The position numbers and the translations under genes were made by a program. 64,000 nt of DNA from Candidula unifasciata (Eukaryota; Mollusca; Gastropoda; Stylommatophora; Geomitridae). The stretch covers positions 620,001-684,000 of the forward strand of contig CAJHNH020008565.1 in NCBI GenBank assembly GCA_905116865.2, in the 5' to 3' direction. A model generated the notes under the pieces. That model had not been told where the DNA came from, ran no database searches, and worked only from the letters and a program-made list of their open reading frames with translations. Positions 21,440 through 32,500 of this stretch are shown here, piece after piece. Every line of letters begins with the position of its first letter. The stretch's first letter is position 1.

Positions 21440-23530
21440 AATATTATATCTATGGAGACACCGGAGGACTGGAGAAATGCAATAATAGTACCCCTCTGGA
21501 AGAAGAAGAAAGGTTGCAAGAGATAATGGGAGAAGTATAGAGGAGTTTTGTTATTGAGCCACTCTGGGAAAATATTTTGTAAGATCCTTGAAAAAAAGGC
21601 TACGTCATATCATCGAACCACACTTAGTGAATGACACTTAGACAATTAGTGGAAAGGATGGTAGAATTTTATAAAAAATTGCACGTCTCATTCGTAGATC
21701 CAGAGAAAGCTTTTGATCGATTGATAGGAATAAATTATGGAAAGTACTAAAGAAATATGGAGTAAACGAACATCTGTTTAAATTATGCAAGAGTTTGTAC
21801 GTGAACAGTCAATGCGCAGTTAGAACAAAAACAGAAATGTCAGAAAGGTTCTACATTAGATCTGGAGTGAGACAGGGGTGCGTTCTATCTGGATAGAAAA
21901 ATTCTGGATAGCAAAATATGTAAGAGAAATGTATTCTTATCCTCATAGTCCATGCTGTGTGCTGCTCAGTCAGTCAGCCTATCCTTTACAGAATATCGCT
22001 CTGTTTACAGCATGTGCGATAGACTCTTTCTCTAGCCAATTCTCCAACCATCCAACAATTGCAGCCTCCATCACTGTTCTCTTCAGACTACTGTTGCGCT
22101 TGACATGTCCAAAATACCTCAGCTTTCAAGAGAGAATGCTGTTTGTTTATGAGAGTTCTCCTTGATGTTCAGGCCATGTATGGTGCTGGAAAAGCAAAAT
22201 ATGAATGAGAAACATATTATTCTTCTTGTAATCAATGCTGTGTAGTGTCAGTAACTCTAACTGGCTACAACCTTTTCTCTTTTGTACTGTTAACCATCAG
22301 ATAGCTTAGCATGATGCTAAAGTGACCAGCATTGTCCCTTTTGGTCTTCCTCTGCCATTCAACCACTCCAACAGTCCTGTAGTCACAATATTCTCCAATT
22401 TTCTCAGGATTATTATGTGACTGAAGAAGGTAGATTGTTTCTTCTGATGCAGGTGATAGGTCCTCTTTGGTAGCTAATTAACTGTGGACTATTATGAGAA
22501 GTATGGGGTTTCCAGCGCATTTGATGCATTTAATGGAAAATCTTTATCATTAACAACAAGCAGCCATCAGAGCAGCTGGTGAAACATCGGATTGGTTCAA
22601 GGTGCAAAAGGGAGTGAGTCAGGGGTGCATTCTTTCACCATACCTATTCAATATATACGCATAAAATATAATGAGAAATGTTAAAAATGACCAGACTTGT
22701 GACAGTTATGATCTGCTCAAAATTGGGAGCAACCCTTTCCAGAACTTTGCTACGCAGATGACACAGTCCTCCTTTCAAACAGCGTAAAGGCAATATAAAA
22801 TTTAATATTGTCTGTCCAAAAGCACTGTGAAGATCAAAATCTGTTCTTAAATTTAAAGAAAATGAAAATAATGTCCATAGATAAAACTGGCTATCACCCA
22901 AAATTAACAATAAATGATGAAGAAATTTAAAATGTCACAAACTTTGAATATTTAGGCCCTGTAATAAATAGCTATGGAGACTGAAAGAAATTAAAAGGAG
23001 GATGGCCATAGCAATGCAAAGATTAAACAGCCTAAAAAGTCTATTGTTAAGCACCAGCAAGGAGATTCAAAGTGGAATTTTGAGAGCATGCATCTTCCCT
23101 GTAGCAACATTCGGATGTGAGTCGTGGACTATCTCCTTGTCCTTAAGAACGAGAATAGGGGCTTTTGAGCTGAAATGCTATAGAAAGATTCTCAGAATAT
23201 CTTGGACAAAGAAGAGGAGAAATACTGACATCTTGAAAGATCGGAACATCAAGGAAGATTTGCTAATAAACAGCATCCTGTCTCAGAAGCTGAAATATTT
23301 TGGTCATATCAAGCCCCAGGACGGATAAGAAAAAAATTATAGCAGAAGGCAGGGTACCAGGAAGTAAGGGGGCAGGGGCCGACCAACACGAAGATTGGCA
23401 CAGAATATAAGTAACTCTTTGAGTATGAAAGTGCATGAGACGGAAGAACTGGCGAGAGACCGAGTTTCTTTCAGGCAGACCGTGATGAGAGCGACGTTCT
23501 GCAAAGGACCTGCTACATGATGATGATGGT
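21440..23530 (+). pseudogene. RTE-like LINE, frameshifted, interrupted at about 21900-22500
   Basis: RT landmarks appear in order but in different frames: EDWRNAIIVPLWKKKKG (21455), EKYRGVLLLSHSGKIF (21530), FVDPEKAFDR (21700), CYADDTVLLS (22755), NFEYLGPVI (22945), GCESWTISLS (23115) and the end block with GACCGAGTTTCTTTCAGGCA at 23460-23480. The tail is ACATGATGATGATGG. Some 600 bp around 21900-22500 do not fit the LINE order and may be another insertion. Confidence 0.8.
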
Positions 23531-24149
23531 AGTTAATTGTTTTCAAGACATATTTATAGTGTTTTTGTATCTGTTTAGGGTTCTGATCATTTGTATATAA
23601 TGAGAAAAAAATAAATAAAATCGTGAAGATACAGATATACCAGAAATAGGATGCATGTCCCCCTCCCCACCCCCTCCCCCAAATTCCCTCGTCTTCTACC
23701 TAAGGGTTTGACTACCTCTGAGACTTCAAGAATAGCAATGTGAATGCAAACCAACAAGGAAAATCCCAGATACTCGTTCGACCTTCAGTAAAGTTATACA
23801 CAGGGCTATCATAATTTCTACACCAGCCAGATGTAGCCTTCACTTCTTTGCATTTCAGAAATGGTTTTTGAAAAAGTGTCTACTTATTTGTTGTTGTTTG
23901 CTTGCTATGAAAATACAAGGCATTTATTTTCAATTTGCAAAACATAGTTAACAGAAAGTAAGTGAAGACAGCAAAAACATACTTTAAAATATGTGGAAAA
24001 CAATTATTTCACAAAGCTGTGATATCATCAATATAATTTACCTGTTCTCCTTCTGTCTTGAAACTAAAGTTTACATTAAAATAATCCAGCTAACAAACTC
24101 ATTATTTGATATTTCTTTAAGTTCGTTTTATTAATTTTTATTTCCACAG
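23531..24149. other. Non-coding 5' flank of the ADAM10-like gene
   Basis: AT-rich DNA without an element. It ends in a good splice-acceptor-like sequence, TTTTTATTTCCACAG, with AG at 24148-24149. This would place a 5'UTR exon start at 24150, 104 nt before the ADAM10-like ATG. Confidence 0.4.
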
Positions 24150-24253
24150 ATCACAAAGTATTGTGTTTAGCAAATAGAGGCAGCCAATGGTCAGAGAGAA
24201 TCATGTGTTATGAGCTTATTATGATGTACTGGATAAGTACAAAGTAGCTGACA

Positions 24254-26716
24254 ATGATTGTAGCATTTTCTTGTAATGTGATGAAGTGTCTATGGTGGAT
24301 ATTAGGTTTAGGATTACTTGATTTCACCATGAATGAATCTCATTGGATGACAGAGGGTATGGCAGCTAATCTGTCATTGTTTCATAAATTATGTGTCAAA
24401 AACCATTCTAAACATGTATATGTATGCAGCTTACCTTCATCAAAATATTTTAGAAATACTGTAAAATACAAAAGGATGCTAGTTTTTAGAATTAGTAACA
24501 CAGACATCAGAGTCTTGTTTAGTTCACATCAAATCAATCTTCCAAATGCTAGTGTTTCCTACAGAGCTGGATCTAATTTTGAGATACCATTGTACAGAGA
24601 GGACATTTCAAAAAGCCTGCATGTATTTTATGAAGGAAAACTTGTAGTTTCTGGCCTTTTCTTACCTTTTAGTGCTGAGTGGAATGGAGTTCAGTTCACA
24701 GGAAGGACATACTTTCCTACATTTTTCTTTAAATTAACCTGCAGAGTTTCTGAATCAATTTTTTATATGAAAGATCATTGTTTGCATTGTACAATAACTT
24801 GTTCAAATACTGAGCTTATTCAGAAACACAGCCACACATTCCCAGATCATACAGATTTTCTGGAAACTGATGATGAATATCCTGGCATTTATTATAGTCA
24901 GATCTTATCTGTGAAAAGTCAGTTGTACAGAAAACATAGAAGTGCTGATGTGTTTGCACCAGTACCTTTGAGCTGTGTCCTTCATCTTGTGGCCGACCAT
25001 TTGTTCTTTAAATATATGGCTGATGGTTCAGTAGTAAATGCCATAAATGTTATGTTTAGCATTGTAAATGGTGCAGACGCCATATTCAGGTCAACAGATT
25101 TTGATGGAGATAATCGTGGTGACAACATAGGATTTCTAATAGGGAAAGTCACAGTCTTTTCAGACATTCGTGATCACAGCTACATCTTAACACATTCCTA
25201 TTTGACAGCTGCTGATTACCTGAAAATCTTTTCACATTACGATTTTGATGACTACTGTCTGGGCTTAGCTTTCACCTACAGAGAGTTTGATGGACTGGGA
25301 GGTTCTGCTTTTCAAGCACATTCAGATGAATCTTTGCCAGGAGGAATTTGTCAGAAACGGTTGAAACACAATCTACACATGGTTAGTTACAATACTGTTG
25401 TAACTACTTTTCTGAGTTACGGAAAAACACTGAAGCTGAGCAGAGTTGTTTTAATTCTAGCACATGAAATGGGTCATGCTTTTGGGGCCAGACATGACAA
25501 CACCACTGATTGTCTCCCAGGTGGTAAATCTGGGCAGTTTTTAATGAGCGCAAAAATAAAATCAGGAAAACTTCCAAATAATCCAAGGTTCTCAGTCTGC
25601 AGCATTAGAGCTATGCTTCCAGTCATCAAGAAAAAAGGTTCTTGTCTTGTTTCTAATAATCAAATCTCCCAGTGTGGGAATACAGTCCCAGAGATTGGGG
25701 AAGAATGTGACTGCGGCACCAGCAACATTTGTCATGCCATTGATCCATGTTGCACTCCAGCAGATGTAGAAGAGAATGAGGACACACCGTGCACTGTCCG
25801 GCGCTCCAGAGCAAAGCTGTGTTCGCCTAAGGTACATCCATGCTGCTCTGAGTCCTGCACTTATGTATCTTCAAATGTCAGAAAAGTGTGTAATGAATTA
25901 TATGATTGTTCTTCTCTTTCATTTTGTGATGGCCTAAGCTCTCACTGCCCCTTCATGGGTCATTTACCAAACGGAACTTTGTGCAACCATGGATTTCAAG
26001 TGTGCAATGGTGGGAAATGCTCAGAGGGAGTGTGTAAGTATTATAACCTCACTAACTGTGTCTGTACTGAACTTGGCAGTCAGTGCAAACTTTGCTGCAA
26101 AGATCCTCAGACATCAGCATGTCGACCTGCAAGCAGTTTTGGGATACCAAACATACATGTAGAGATACATCATGAACCTGGTGAACAGTGCCATGCCAAT
26201 GCCTTTTGTGACTTATCCCTAGAATGCAAAGAAAAGGACACCTCTGCAGTTTCAGAAAATGAAGATTTAGGATTTAGAATAATCAATGACTTGATCAGAA
26301 ATGTAAAAAATTACTGGTTGTGTTACATATTTATAGGATACTGGATAGTGTTCTCTGCTGTGGTGCTACTTCTTCCATATCGTTTTACTGATAGCAATCA
26401 CATTAAAGCCCTCAGATATGGGAAAATGATGGCTGTGTTTGCTACAGGACAATACCAGACTAAAATTTATAGACAAACTCTAACAGATATTGATGAACAC
26501 TACACTATTTTGATTCTGAGACTTCGCAATGGCTATGAACAAATGGATTTCATTGAAGCTATGGGAAGACTGAAACTCTTTTTTCCAGAAGTACACATGA
26601 GATATTTATCACGTATTGCTAAGTTAAGTGCATCAGAGAGCACAGCTGTCAAAATATTACTCCTGCAAGGTTTCAAGATAAGAACATTTACAAAAGCAAC
26701 AGCCACATCTCAGTAA
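24254..26716 (+). CDS. ADAM10 (Kuzbanian)-like membrane metalloprotease, intronless
   Basis: This single frame of 820 codons has an in-frame TAG at 24245 just upstream and a favourable ATG context (ACAATGA). Domains in order: a short hydrophobic N-terminus (11-24, possible signal); a divergent prodomain; a furin-type RKHR at 226-229; and a metalloprotease from about 238. The protease includes FFKYM, DFDDYCLGLAFTYREFD and the complete zinc site HEMGHAFGARHD at 404-415, with Met431 as the likely Met-turn. A Cys-rich disintegrin-like and ADAM10-type Cys-rich region (474-660, ECDCG, CNGGKCSEGVC, LCCKD) follows, then a membrane span at 687-708. The phrases FSVCSIR and ADAM10-like CVCTE...CKLCCK place it with ADAM10 rather than ADAM17. 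The roughly 110-residue tail is not the Pro-rich ADAM10 tail and I do not recognise it. Family role: ectodomain shedding, for example of Notch-pathway substrates. ADAM10 genes usually have many introns, so this is probably an old retrocopy with a preserved frame. No clear polyA signal was found. Confidence 0.88.
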   Translation: MIVAFSCNVMKCLWWILGLGLLDFTMNESHWMTEGMAANLSLFHKLCVKNHSKHVYVCSLPSSKYFRNTVKYKRMLVFRISNTDIRVLFSSHQINLPNASVSYRAGSNFEIPLYREDISKSLHVFYEGKLVVSGLFLPFSAEWNGVQFTGRTYFPTFFFKLTCRVSESIFYMKDHCLHCTITCSNTELIQKHSHTFPDHTDFLETDDEYPGIYYSQILSVKSQLYRKHRSADVFAPVPLSCVLHLVADHLFFKYMADGSVVNAINVMFSIVNGADAIFRSTDFDGDNRGDNIGFLIGKVTVFSDIRDHSYILTHSYLTAADYLKIFSHYDFDDYCLGLAFTYREFDGLGGSAFQAHSDESLPGGICQKRLKHNLHMVSYNTVVTTFLSYGKTLKLSRVVLILAHEMGHAFGARHDNTTDCLPGGKSGQFLMSAKIKSGKLPNNPRFSVCSIRAMLPVIKKKGSCLVSNNQISQCGNTVPEIGEECDCGTSNICHAIDPCCTPADVEENEDTPCTVRRSRAKLCSPKVHPCCSESCTYVSSNVRKVCNELYDCSSLSFCDGLSSHCPFMGHLPNGTLCNHGFQVCNGGKCSEGVCKYYNLTNCVCTELGSQCKLCCKDPQTSACRPASSFGIPNIHVEIHHEPGEQCHANAFCDLSLECKEKDTSAVSENEDLGFRIINDLIRNVKNYWLCYIFIGYWIVFSAVVLLLPYRFTDSNHIKALRYGKMMAVFATGQYQTKIYRQTLTDIDEHYTILILRLRNGYEQMDFIEAMGRLKLFFPEVHMRYLSRIAKLSASESTAVKILLLQGFKIRTFTKATATSQ

Positions 26717-26959
26717 TTGAAAAACTGTTAAAATTTAAAAAAAAAGTCAGTTTACCAAAAAACACATTGCTTATTGTTTACATATGCTTGCGAGAATTTG
26801 TGTGTGTAAACTATGTAGTTCCTAATTCCAGAATACCCAGTCTGTTTCAGCTACAGGCAAGTTAGCTGTAGACTAACTAATTTCAACAGTTGCATGGAGA
26901 GTTGCCCGTTCAGGGGGTAGTGGCAACCTACTGAATATAAAATTGCCTAGAATCATTCA
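26717..26959. other. 3' flank of the ADAM10-like gene
   Basis: An A-rich run (26738-26747) follows the stop and could be a decayed polyA trace of retroposition, but no AATAAA and no flanking direct repeat are evident. Confidence 0.35.
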
Positions 26960-28826
26960 ACACTCAACAGCTTTAAGATCATAACCCTACAAAACACCTT
27001 TAGTAAAGTGCTGGAGAAGACAGTGGCGTAAAGGCTACAAGAATTTTTGGAACGGAGAAAGCTCCCTCCAGGAGGTTTGGGAAGTTACCGGCCAGGAAAA
27101 GACACGTGATAAAATGCAGCCACTTTTGCCTTTGACACCTTTAAAGGTTTCTAGATCAGACAGGAAACGCTTGCGGGGGCACTTGATTTAGAAGATGCTT
27201 ACAACATACTCAGATACAGTATCTTGATGAAAGCGCTTATGGAGAAGGGAGTTTGTCTTTGGTTGGTGAACTGAATGGCAGCCATTTTGTATACTCGCCG
27301 GTTAGCTCTCCGCCTGGGTTCATGGGCCTCTCCAGGGCTACCACAGGGATCTGCAATTTCACCTGCACCGTTCAATGTTTTTACAAGCAAGATTGTATAC
27401 CTGGTAACACCTGAAATATTGACATTTGCAGATGATGTTCTCGTATATAGGAAGGGGAGAGATCGGGATCAAATAGCTCAAGAGTTACAGGCGCCAGTTG
27501 ATAAGGTGATCGACTGGTGTACAGAGATGAGGGCTGTAATCAACCCAGAAAAGGCAACCGTCCTGTGGTGTTCTTTGGACAACTTGACCAGCATTTAATC
27601 ATCTCAGTGATTGATTATGGAAGAGCGCATACAGAATGAAGCTATGCGGGCGATCCTGGGATGTACAAGAAACACCCCGATTGTGTGCATGCGATACATC
27701 CTTGCATTGCCCACTAGTGCAGATAGGCTAAAGGTGCTGTAGGCTAGGTCATACCTCAAAGTAGCTGCAGACAAAAAAACACCCTCTGTATATAGGAAGG
27801 GGAGAGATCGGGATCAAATAGCTCAAGAGTTACAGGCGCCAGTTGATAAGGTGATCGACTGGTGTACAGAGATGAGGGCTGTAATCAACCCAGAAAAGGC
27901 AACCGTCCTGTGGTGTTCTTTGGACAACTTGACCAGCATTTAATCATCTCAGTGATTGATTATGGAAGAGCGCATACAGAATGAAGCTATGCGGGCGATC
28001 CTGGGATGTACAAGAAACACCCCGATTGTGTGCATGCGATACATCCTTGCATTGCCCACTAGTGCAGATAGGCTAAAGGTGCTGTAGGCTAGGTCATACC
28101 TCAAAGTAGCTGCAGACAAAAAAACACCCTCTGTATGAAGATTTGGCTGCAGATAAGGGTCAGAGGCTGAAAAGGGGATAATCGTGGATGGCTCAAGCAG
28201 AAGACACAATAAGACAAGTATGCATATTGGAGAACATTGGATGAGGAGAGGAGTGGGTCAGAGTAAAAGTCTGACCTGTGTAGGGTTATGTTCACATTGG
28301 GCCGGGAGGTCAGAGAGCGGCTAACTGGTGGTACTAAGGTGGAAGTCCAACGGTTGTTTCACGAAAATTCACGCTCAGGTGATTTGATTATCTATACAGA
28401 TGGTTCGGTGTTGAGAGGAAAGAGAAGTGCCTGGGGGCTCGTTGCAAAAGCCACAAGAAAATCTTTAGTGCAAGACAGCCTAGCATATGACATCACAACA
28501 TCTAGCATGAGAATGGAGGTGGAGGCGGTAACTGCAGCTCTTTGGTGGCTAGAGAACAAGATGCATACATGTCCTAATTGTAACAGACCCTGAAGGCATG
28601 TCGAGAAAGGTGAAGACAGGGATGCTTGGAGCATAGTGGCAAGCCTAACTGGGAAGGTCACCGGTAGTTAGCATACTTTACATTTTTTCTCCAGGCTATG
28701 CCGGCATAGTGGGTAATGGACAGGCAGACAGATTGGCTGGATCTGCACCACTCAGTGTTGAATTGATACATGACAAGGCAGATGTGGTCAAGGCCCCTTT
28801 AGGAACAAGCAACGAAATCAGTAGAG
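26960..28826 (+). pseudogene. I-like LINE: RT and RNase H, interrupted by a hAT element
   Basis: Readable pieces: STFSKVLE (about 26995), LEDAYN-like text (27190), GLPQGSAISPAPFNVF (27340), TFADDVLVY (27421; RT catalytic site), and, after a 345-bp tandem duplication, an RNase H with IIYTDGSVLRGKRSAWGLVA (28390) and RMEVEAVTAALWW (28515). The LINE stops at 28826 exactly where a hAT element begins, and resumes at 31872. Several stops and frameshifts show it is dead. Confidence 0.85.
27443..28136. repeat. Exact 345-bp tandem duplication inside the LINE
   Basis: The block from GTATATAGGAAGGGGAGAGA (27443) to ACACCCTCT (27787) is repeated from 27788 to about 28132, apparently without a mismatch. 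The reading frame downstream of the RT catalytic box is therefore present twice. The rest of the LINE is clearly mutated, so identity of the two units means a recent event or an assembly duplication. Confidence 0.92.
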
Positions 28827-28957
28827 CAGGGCTATTCAACTAAGTTTGCTCGCGGGCCAAAATGTTGATCTAAAAAAATGAAACAGTGTTGTAAATCAAT
28901 ATGATGTAAAATCTACTTCTGTTTTCTGTAATGATTAATTAATACTAACTTTTAATT

Positions 28958-29215
28958 CTTCTTCTTCTTCGTATTCACTGGTTGTAAACGCCGTCGGAAA
29001 GTTCTGGTTGTTCGTTTACTTCTGGACTCTAGTTTGTACGCATCCATTTTACGTGTATTACTCATTTGCAGACAGTTGGTTCCTTGGCTCTCAAAAAGAC
29101 GTACTTCAAAGAAAGCTCCCAATTAGTCGACTCTTGTGACATTCTTTTGGCAAGGCAGTGGATCTATTTTTATTTCCCCACAATAGGCAACCCGGAACCC
29201 ACACGGGGATCAATT
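28958..29215 (+). repeat. Dispersed repeat family A, copy 3 (inside the hAT)
   Basis: It runs CTTCTTCTTCTTCGTATTCA, GTTGTAAACGCCG, CATCCATTTTA, GGTTCCTTGGCTCTCA, GAAAGCTCCCAATTAG, TCGACTCTTGTGACATTCTT and ends GGAACCCACACGGGG, collinear with 4550-4840. Confidence 0.7.
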
Positions 29216-29429
29216 TTAACTGAAATACACATCTTTCCAACTTGTTGTTGGGATCATAAATAAACGTTAGCATCGTCACTTCCATTGCATTGTCATAATA
29301 ATAATAATAACTGTCCACAGTTGGTTTCATGTTCTACAGAAGAAACCGAAAGGTATAACGACGCAAAATGTAATTAATGAGAAATGCTGCATTTTCGTTT
29401 TTGAGCTAATTTTACCAAATTTGGCTGGT

Positions 29430-30745
29430 GTTGAGTTATACCATTGTGGAAGAACAAAGGAAGCAAACGAGAATGCGGTCAATATCGAGGCATCTCTCTT
29501 TTAAGCCATGTTGGCAAAATGTATGCCAAGATAATAGAAACAAGACTGAGACCAGTGATAGAACCACAGCTGGCAGAAGAACAGATGGGATTTAGGAGAA
29601 ATAGAAGCTGCACAGATGCAATCTTCACACTTAAACAGTTAATAGAAAAGAACATTGAATACAATAAGACCAGGAGAAGGCATTTGACAGAGTCGACAGA
29701 CAATTACTATGGAAAATAATGGCAAGATATGGAGTAAGCGAACACCTCATCGAAGTGTGCAAAAGTTTATACAGGGATTGTAGAAGTGTAGTTAGAATAA
29801 ATCAGGGAACATCTCATCCTTTCACAGTGACATCTGGAGTAAGACAGGGGTGTGTCTTATCACCACTGCTGTTTATCACCTACATCGACAGTATATGCAA
29901 GAATGCCAAGCCCATGAATGAAGATCGTAGTAAGATCAACGAATTACTCTTTGCAGATGACCAGGCCTTGATAGCAGATACAGCCATGAAATTGCAACAA
30001 CATCTAACATCCATGAATGAAGAATGTAAAACAGATAATATGAGAATCAACACTGAAAAGACAGAAGTAATGTCAATAGGAAAAAAAGAAGACAGATCTA
30101 AACATAGCAATAGAATACAAAGACGTTAAAAAGGCATCTGAGTTTAAAAATCTGGGAACTACATTTACCGAAGATGGGAAATTGGATAAAGAAATTGACA
30201 TTAGATGCAGTAAAGCATACCAAGTATTGGGACAGCTAGCCCCCCTCTTACAGCATAAGACAATCCCAATCAGCACAAAGAGACATCTTATTCAAAGCAT
30301 ATTTATTCCAACTCTGTGCTACCAGTGCCAGACATGGTCACTCACAACAAACCATAAAAGAAAATTAGTAACCACAGAAATGAGATGTCTGAGAAGGGCT
30401 GTAGGAGTGACCATAAGAGATAAGATCAGGAATGAGATCATAAGAGAACAAGTCGGCACAGAACCAATTCTGGATTACATACAAAGACAGCAAGTGAAAT
30501 GGTTTGCCCACTTAGAGAGAATGCCTTGTGACACCATACCATACAAAGCATACATGGAAAGAGAAGAAGGACGTAGAGCACGGGGTAGACCAAGAACAAG
30601 ATGGAAGGATAACATCAGAGAAACTCTACAACAGCACTATGTGCCTATGGTCGAGGCAGCCAGAAGAGCTAGAAACAGAACCTTATATCTCCCTCGACAC
30701 CCACAGCGGTAAAAGAGGAAGTGAAGAAGAAGTTGAGTAAGAGCA
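29430..30745 (+). pseudogene. RTE-like LINE reverse transcriptase, two frameshifts from intact
   Basis: Three collinear frames cover the RT: 29444-29719 (CGQYRGISLLSHVGKMYAKI, EEQMGFRRNRSCTDAIFTLK), 29719-30129 (ARYGVSEHL, TSGVRQGCVLSPLLF, LLFADDQALIAD) and 30182-30712 (KNLGTTFTEDGK, RGRPRTRWKDNIRETLQQHY). Frame changes fall near 29675, within the EKAFDRVDRQLLW motif, and near 30110. The catalytic FADD is intact. The 5' end is missing and the element is nested in the hAT, so it is younger than that insertion. Confidence 0.88.
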
Positions 30746-31813
30746 ATTCTCATGCAATCCTGCAGCCTATCATTGCTCAGTGAGCTCCAACTATTTGTCT
30801 TGATGACATTCATGTGTTAGAAGCTTCATTCACAAGTGAAAGTTGTGCCAAATGTGGTGAATATGAATATGGTAACGTTTCTATCATTAGGAAACGGCTC
30901 TCTATTGAATCCTTTCGTACCAAAACTTGGCGGTACAATTTTTTTGAAAATTTTTATTTGCTGCGTTGGAACTTTGAATATCCACAAGTTTTAACTGCAG
31001 AGAACCTTCAAGAACAGAGGATAACAGCTTCTTGGCATTGGAAGAAAAATCACCCCCAGGAAGGATTTTAAAAGGATCTCAAACAAATAACATTACATTG
31101 TTTGGGATATTTAAGTTGTCAAAATTATTCTGAAGCTTTTTTAAATAATTTTGCCATTTGATCGGTTGAGATTGCAGTCCAGTGTTGAAGAAATAAAATA
31201 GCAAGCATACTGGTTTAAAATTAGGCAAAGTTGGTGATATAAATAAATATTTCAGTATCCAGTCAGTGTTGAATGCACGATTTTCACATTCCCACTTTGC
31301 TCGCTCGCTAGTGCTAGCCACGGCATCAAGTATTTAACTAAATTAGTAAAAGTAGATAATTTAAAACAGTTACTGACTCAGTTTGTTACTGTTCAGTCGA
31401 ATCCGGCAACCTATGTACTAGTGGCCACCATTAAGGAGAGCTTCTCGGTAATCTAAGCTCTAACTGTCAGGACCATACTGGTATTTCCATACACTCCTGT
31501 CCAATAAATATCTTACCTTCATTGACTGTCCGGTGTAGCGGTGGCTTTCCTACCCGTTACTTGATTCTTGCCAGCCTTTCTTATCCCTTTGGCTTCACAC
31601 AGGCGAGTTTTGCTATTTGAACGAACTTGGAGCAAACTTTCACCATGAACTAATTACATTTTCTGTTCCAATGCCTGTTCTCTTATATCTTCGCATTTAC
31701 AGATCCCTGACAAACATTTCCTTTTGACACATTCGACACAAATGGTTTTTGAAGATTTATACAGAAACATTGATTTATTTAATTGTTTTCTTTTTAATAA
31801 CTACTTTTCACTA
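30746..31813. other. Right inner part of the hAT element
   Basis: No confident transposase segment. The small frame 30814-31071 (ESCAKCGEYEYGNVS) may be a trace of coding sequence but matches nothing I recognise. Confidence 0.3.
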
Positions 31814-31879
31814 TTTTGGCAACGATCGGCGGGCAATATTTGGCCTGCGGGCCATCAGTTAAATAGCCCTGCAGTAGAG

Positions 31880-32036
31880 AAGCCAGATTATTATGTCTTG
31901 GAGAGAATAAGGCACCTGGCTGTAACCAGAGGGTCTGGCCAGTTTACTACACTCAAAGGCAAGACGGACATATAACCAGATTGTGACCGGTACCTTCAGT
32001 ATTGGAACTCTGCACTGGCTGCTGAAGATGATTTGA
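31880..32036 (+). pseudogene. I-like LINE 3' end, resumed after the hAT
   Basis: After the second CAGTAGAG the LINE continues with GAGAGAATAAGGCACCTGGC, GGCAAGACGGACATATAACC and GAACTCTGCACTGGCTGCTG. The same 3' block occurs at 34085-34170 and, in reverse, at 42660 and 33930. It ends next to another copy lying tail to tail. Confidence 0.75.
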
Positions 32037-32039
32037 TTT

Positions 32040-32500
32040 GATTCGAAAACCGACATTACAGCACTCGGAGCATTCCCATAAGCGCTCCGTCCCTATCTTC
32101 AGCAACCAGCGAAGAGTTCCGATACTAATGCATCATTCTCACCAGACTGTGGTGATCCATCAGCTCCTCCGAACTTTACATGCTCTCCCACAAGGCACTA
32201 ACTACATCTGCCTTATGCATCAGTATTCCACCAAGTTGTGCAGAGCCAGCCAGTCTGTCTGTCTGTTCATTTTCCAACACACCGGCGTGCCCTGGTTTAA
32301 AAATCCAGACAATACTCCTCACCCCTGTCCTCCGCAGCGAAGCATGCCACTCTGCACGAAGCATACCTGTTCTGATCTTCCTCAGCATGCTTTCTGAGTC
32401 AGTTAAAATCACGATGTGTGTGTGTGTGTGTCGTGTTCTCTTGCCAGCGGAAGGCTGCACTGCTGAAGATGAGGACAGAGCACACATGGGAATGCTCTGA
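32040..32500 (-). pseudogene. I-like LINE RNase H and 3' end
   Basis: The minus frame 32487-32176 reads VILTDSESMLRKIRTGMLRA, WHASLRRTG, VWIFKPGHAGVLENEQTDRL and AGSAQ, the second half of an RNase H (TDS and GHAGV...D motifs). The 3' block GAACTCTTCGCTGGTTGCTG and GACGGAGCGCTTATGGGAAT follows to 32047. It abuts the plus-strand end at 32036, giving a tail-to-tail pair. Confidence 0.82.

Larger units (their letters stand above)
28827..31871. mobile_element. 3,045-bp hAT-type element with 8-bp target duplication
   Basis: The left end is CAGGGCTATTCAACTAAGTT. The reverse-complemented right end is CAGGGCTATTTAACTGATGG, a matching terminal inverted repeat. The direct repeat CAGTAGAG occurs immediately outside both ends (28819-28826 and 31872-31879), the 8-bp duplication expected of hAT. 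Its inside carries a family A repeat and a whole RTE-like LINE 3' half. No transposase frame is certain, so it was probably non-autonomous or decayed. Removing it rejoins the I-like LINE. Confidence 0.88.

Noticed and set aside
24254..26716. Venom-type metalloprotease/disintegrin
   Set aside because: The membrane span, ADAM10-type Cys-rich region and domain order fit a membrane ADAM10 relative, not a secreted venom protein.
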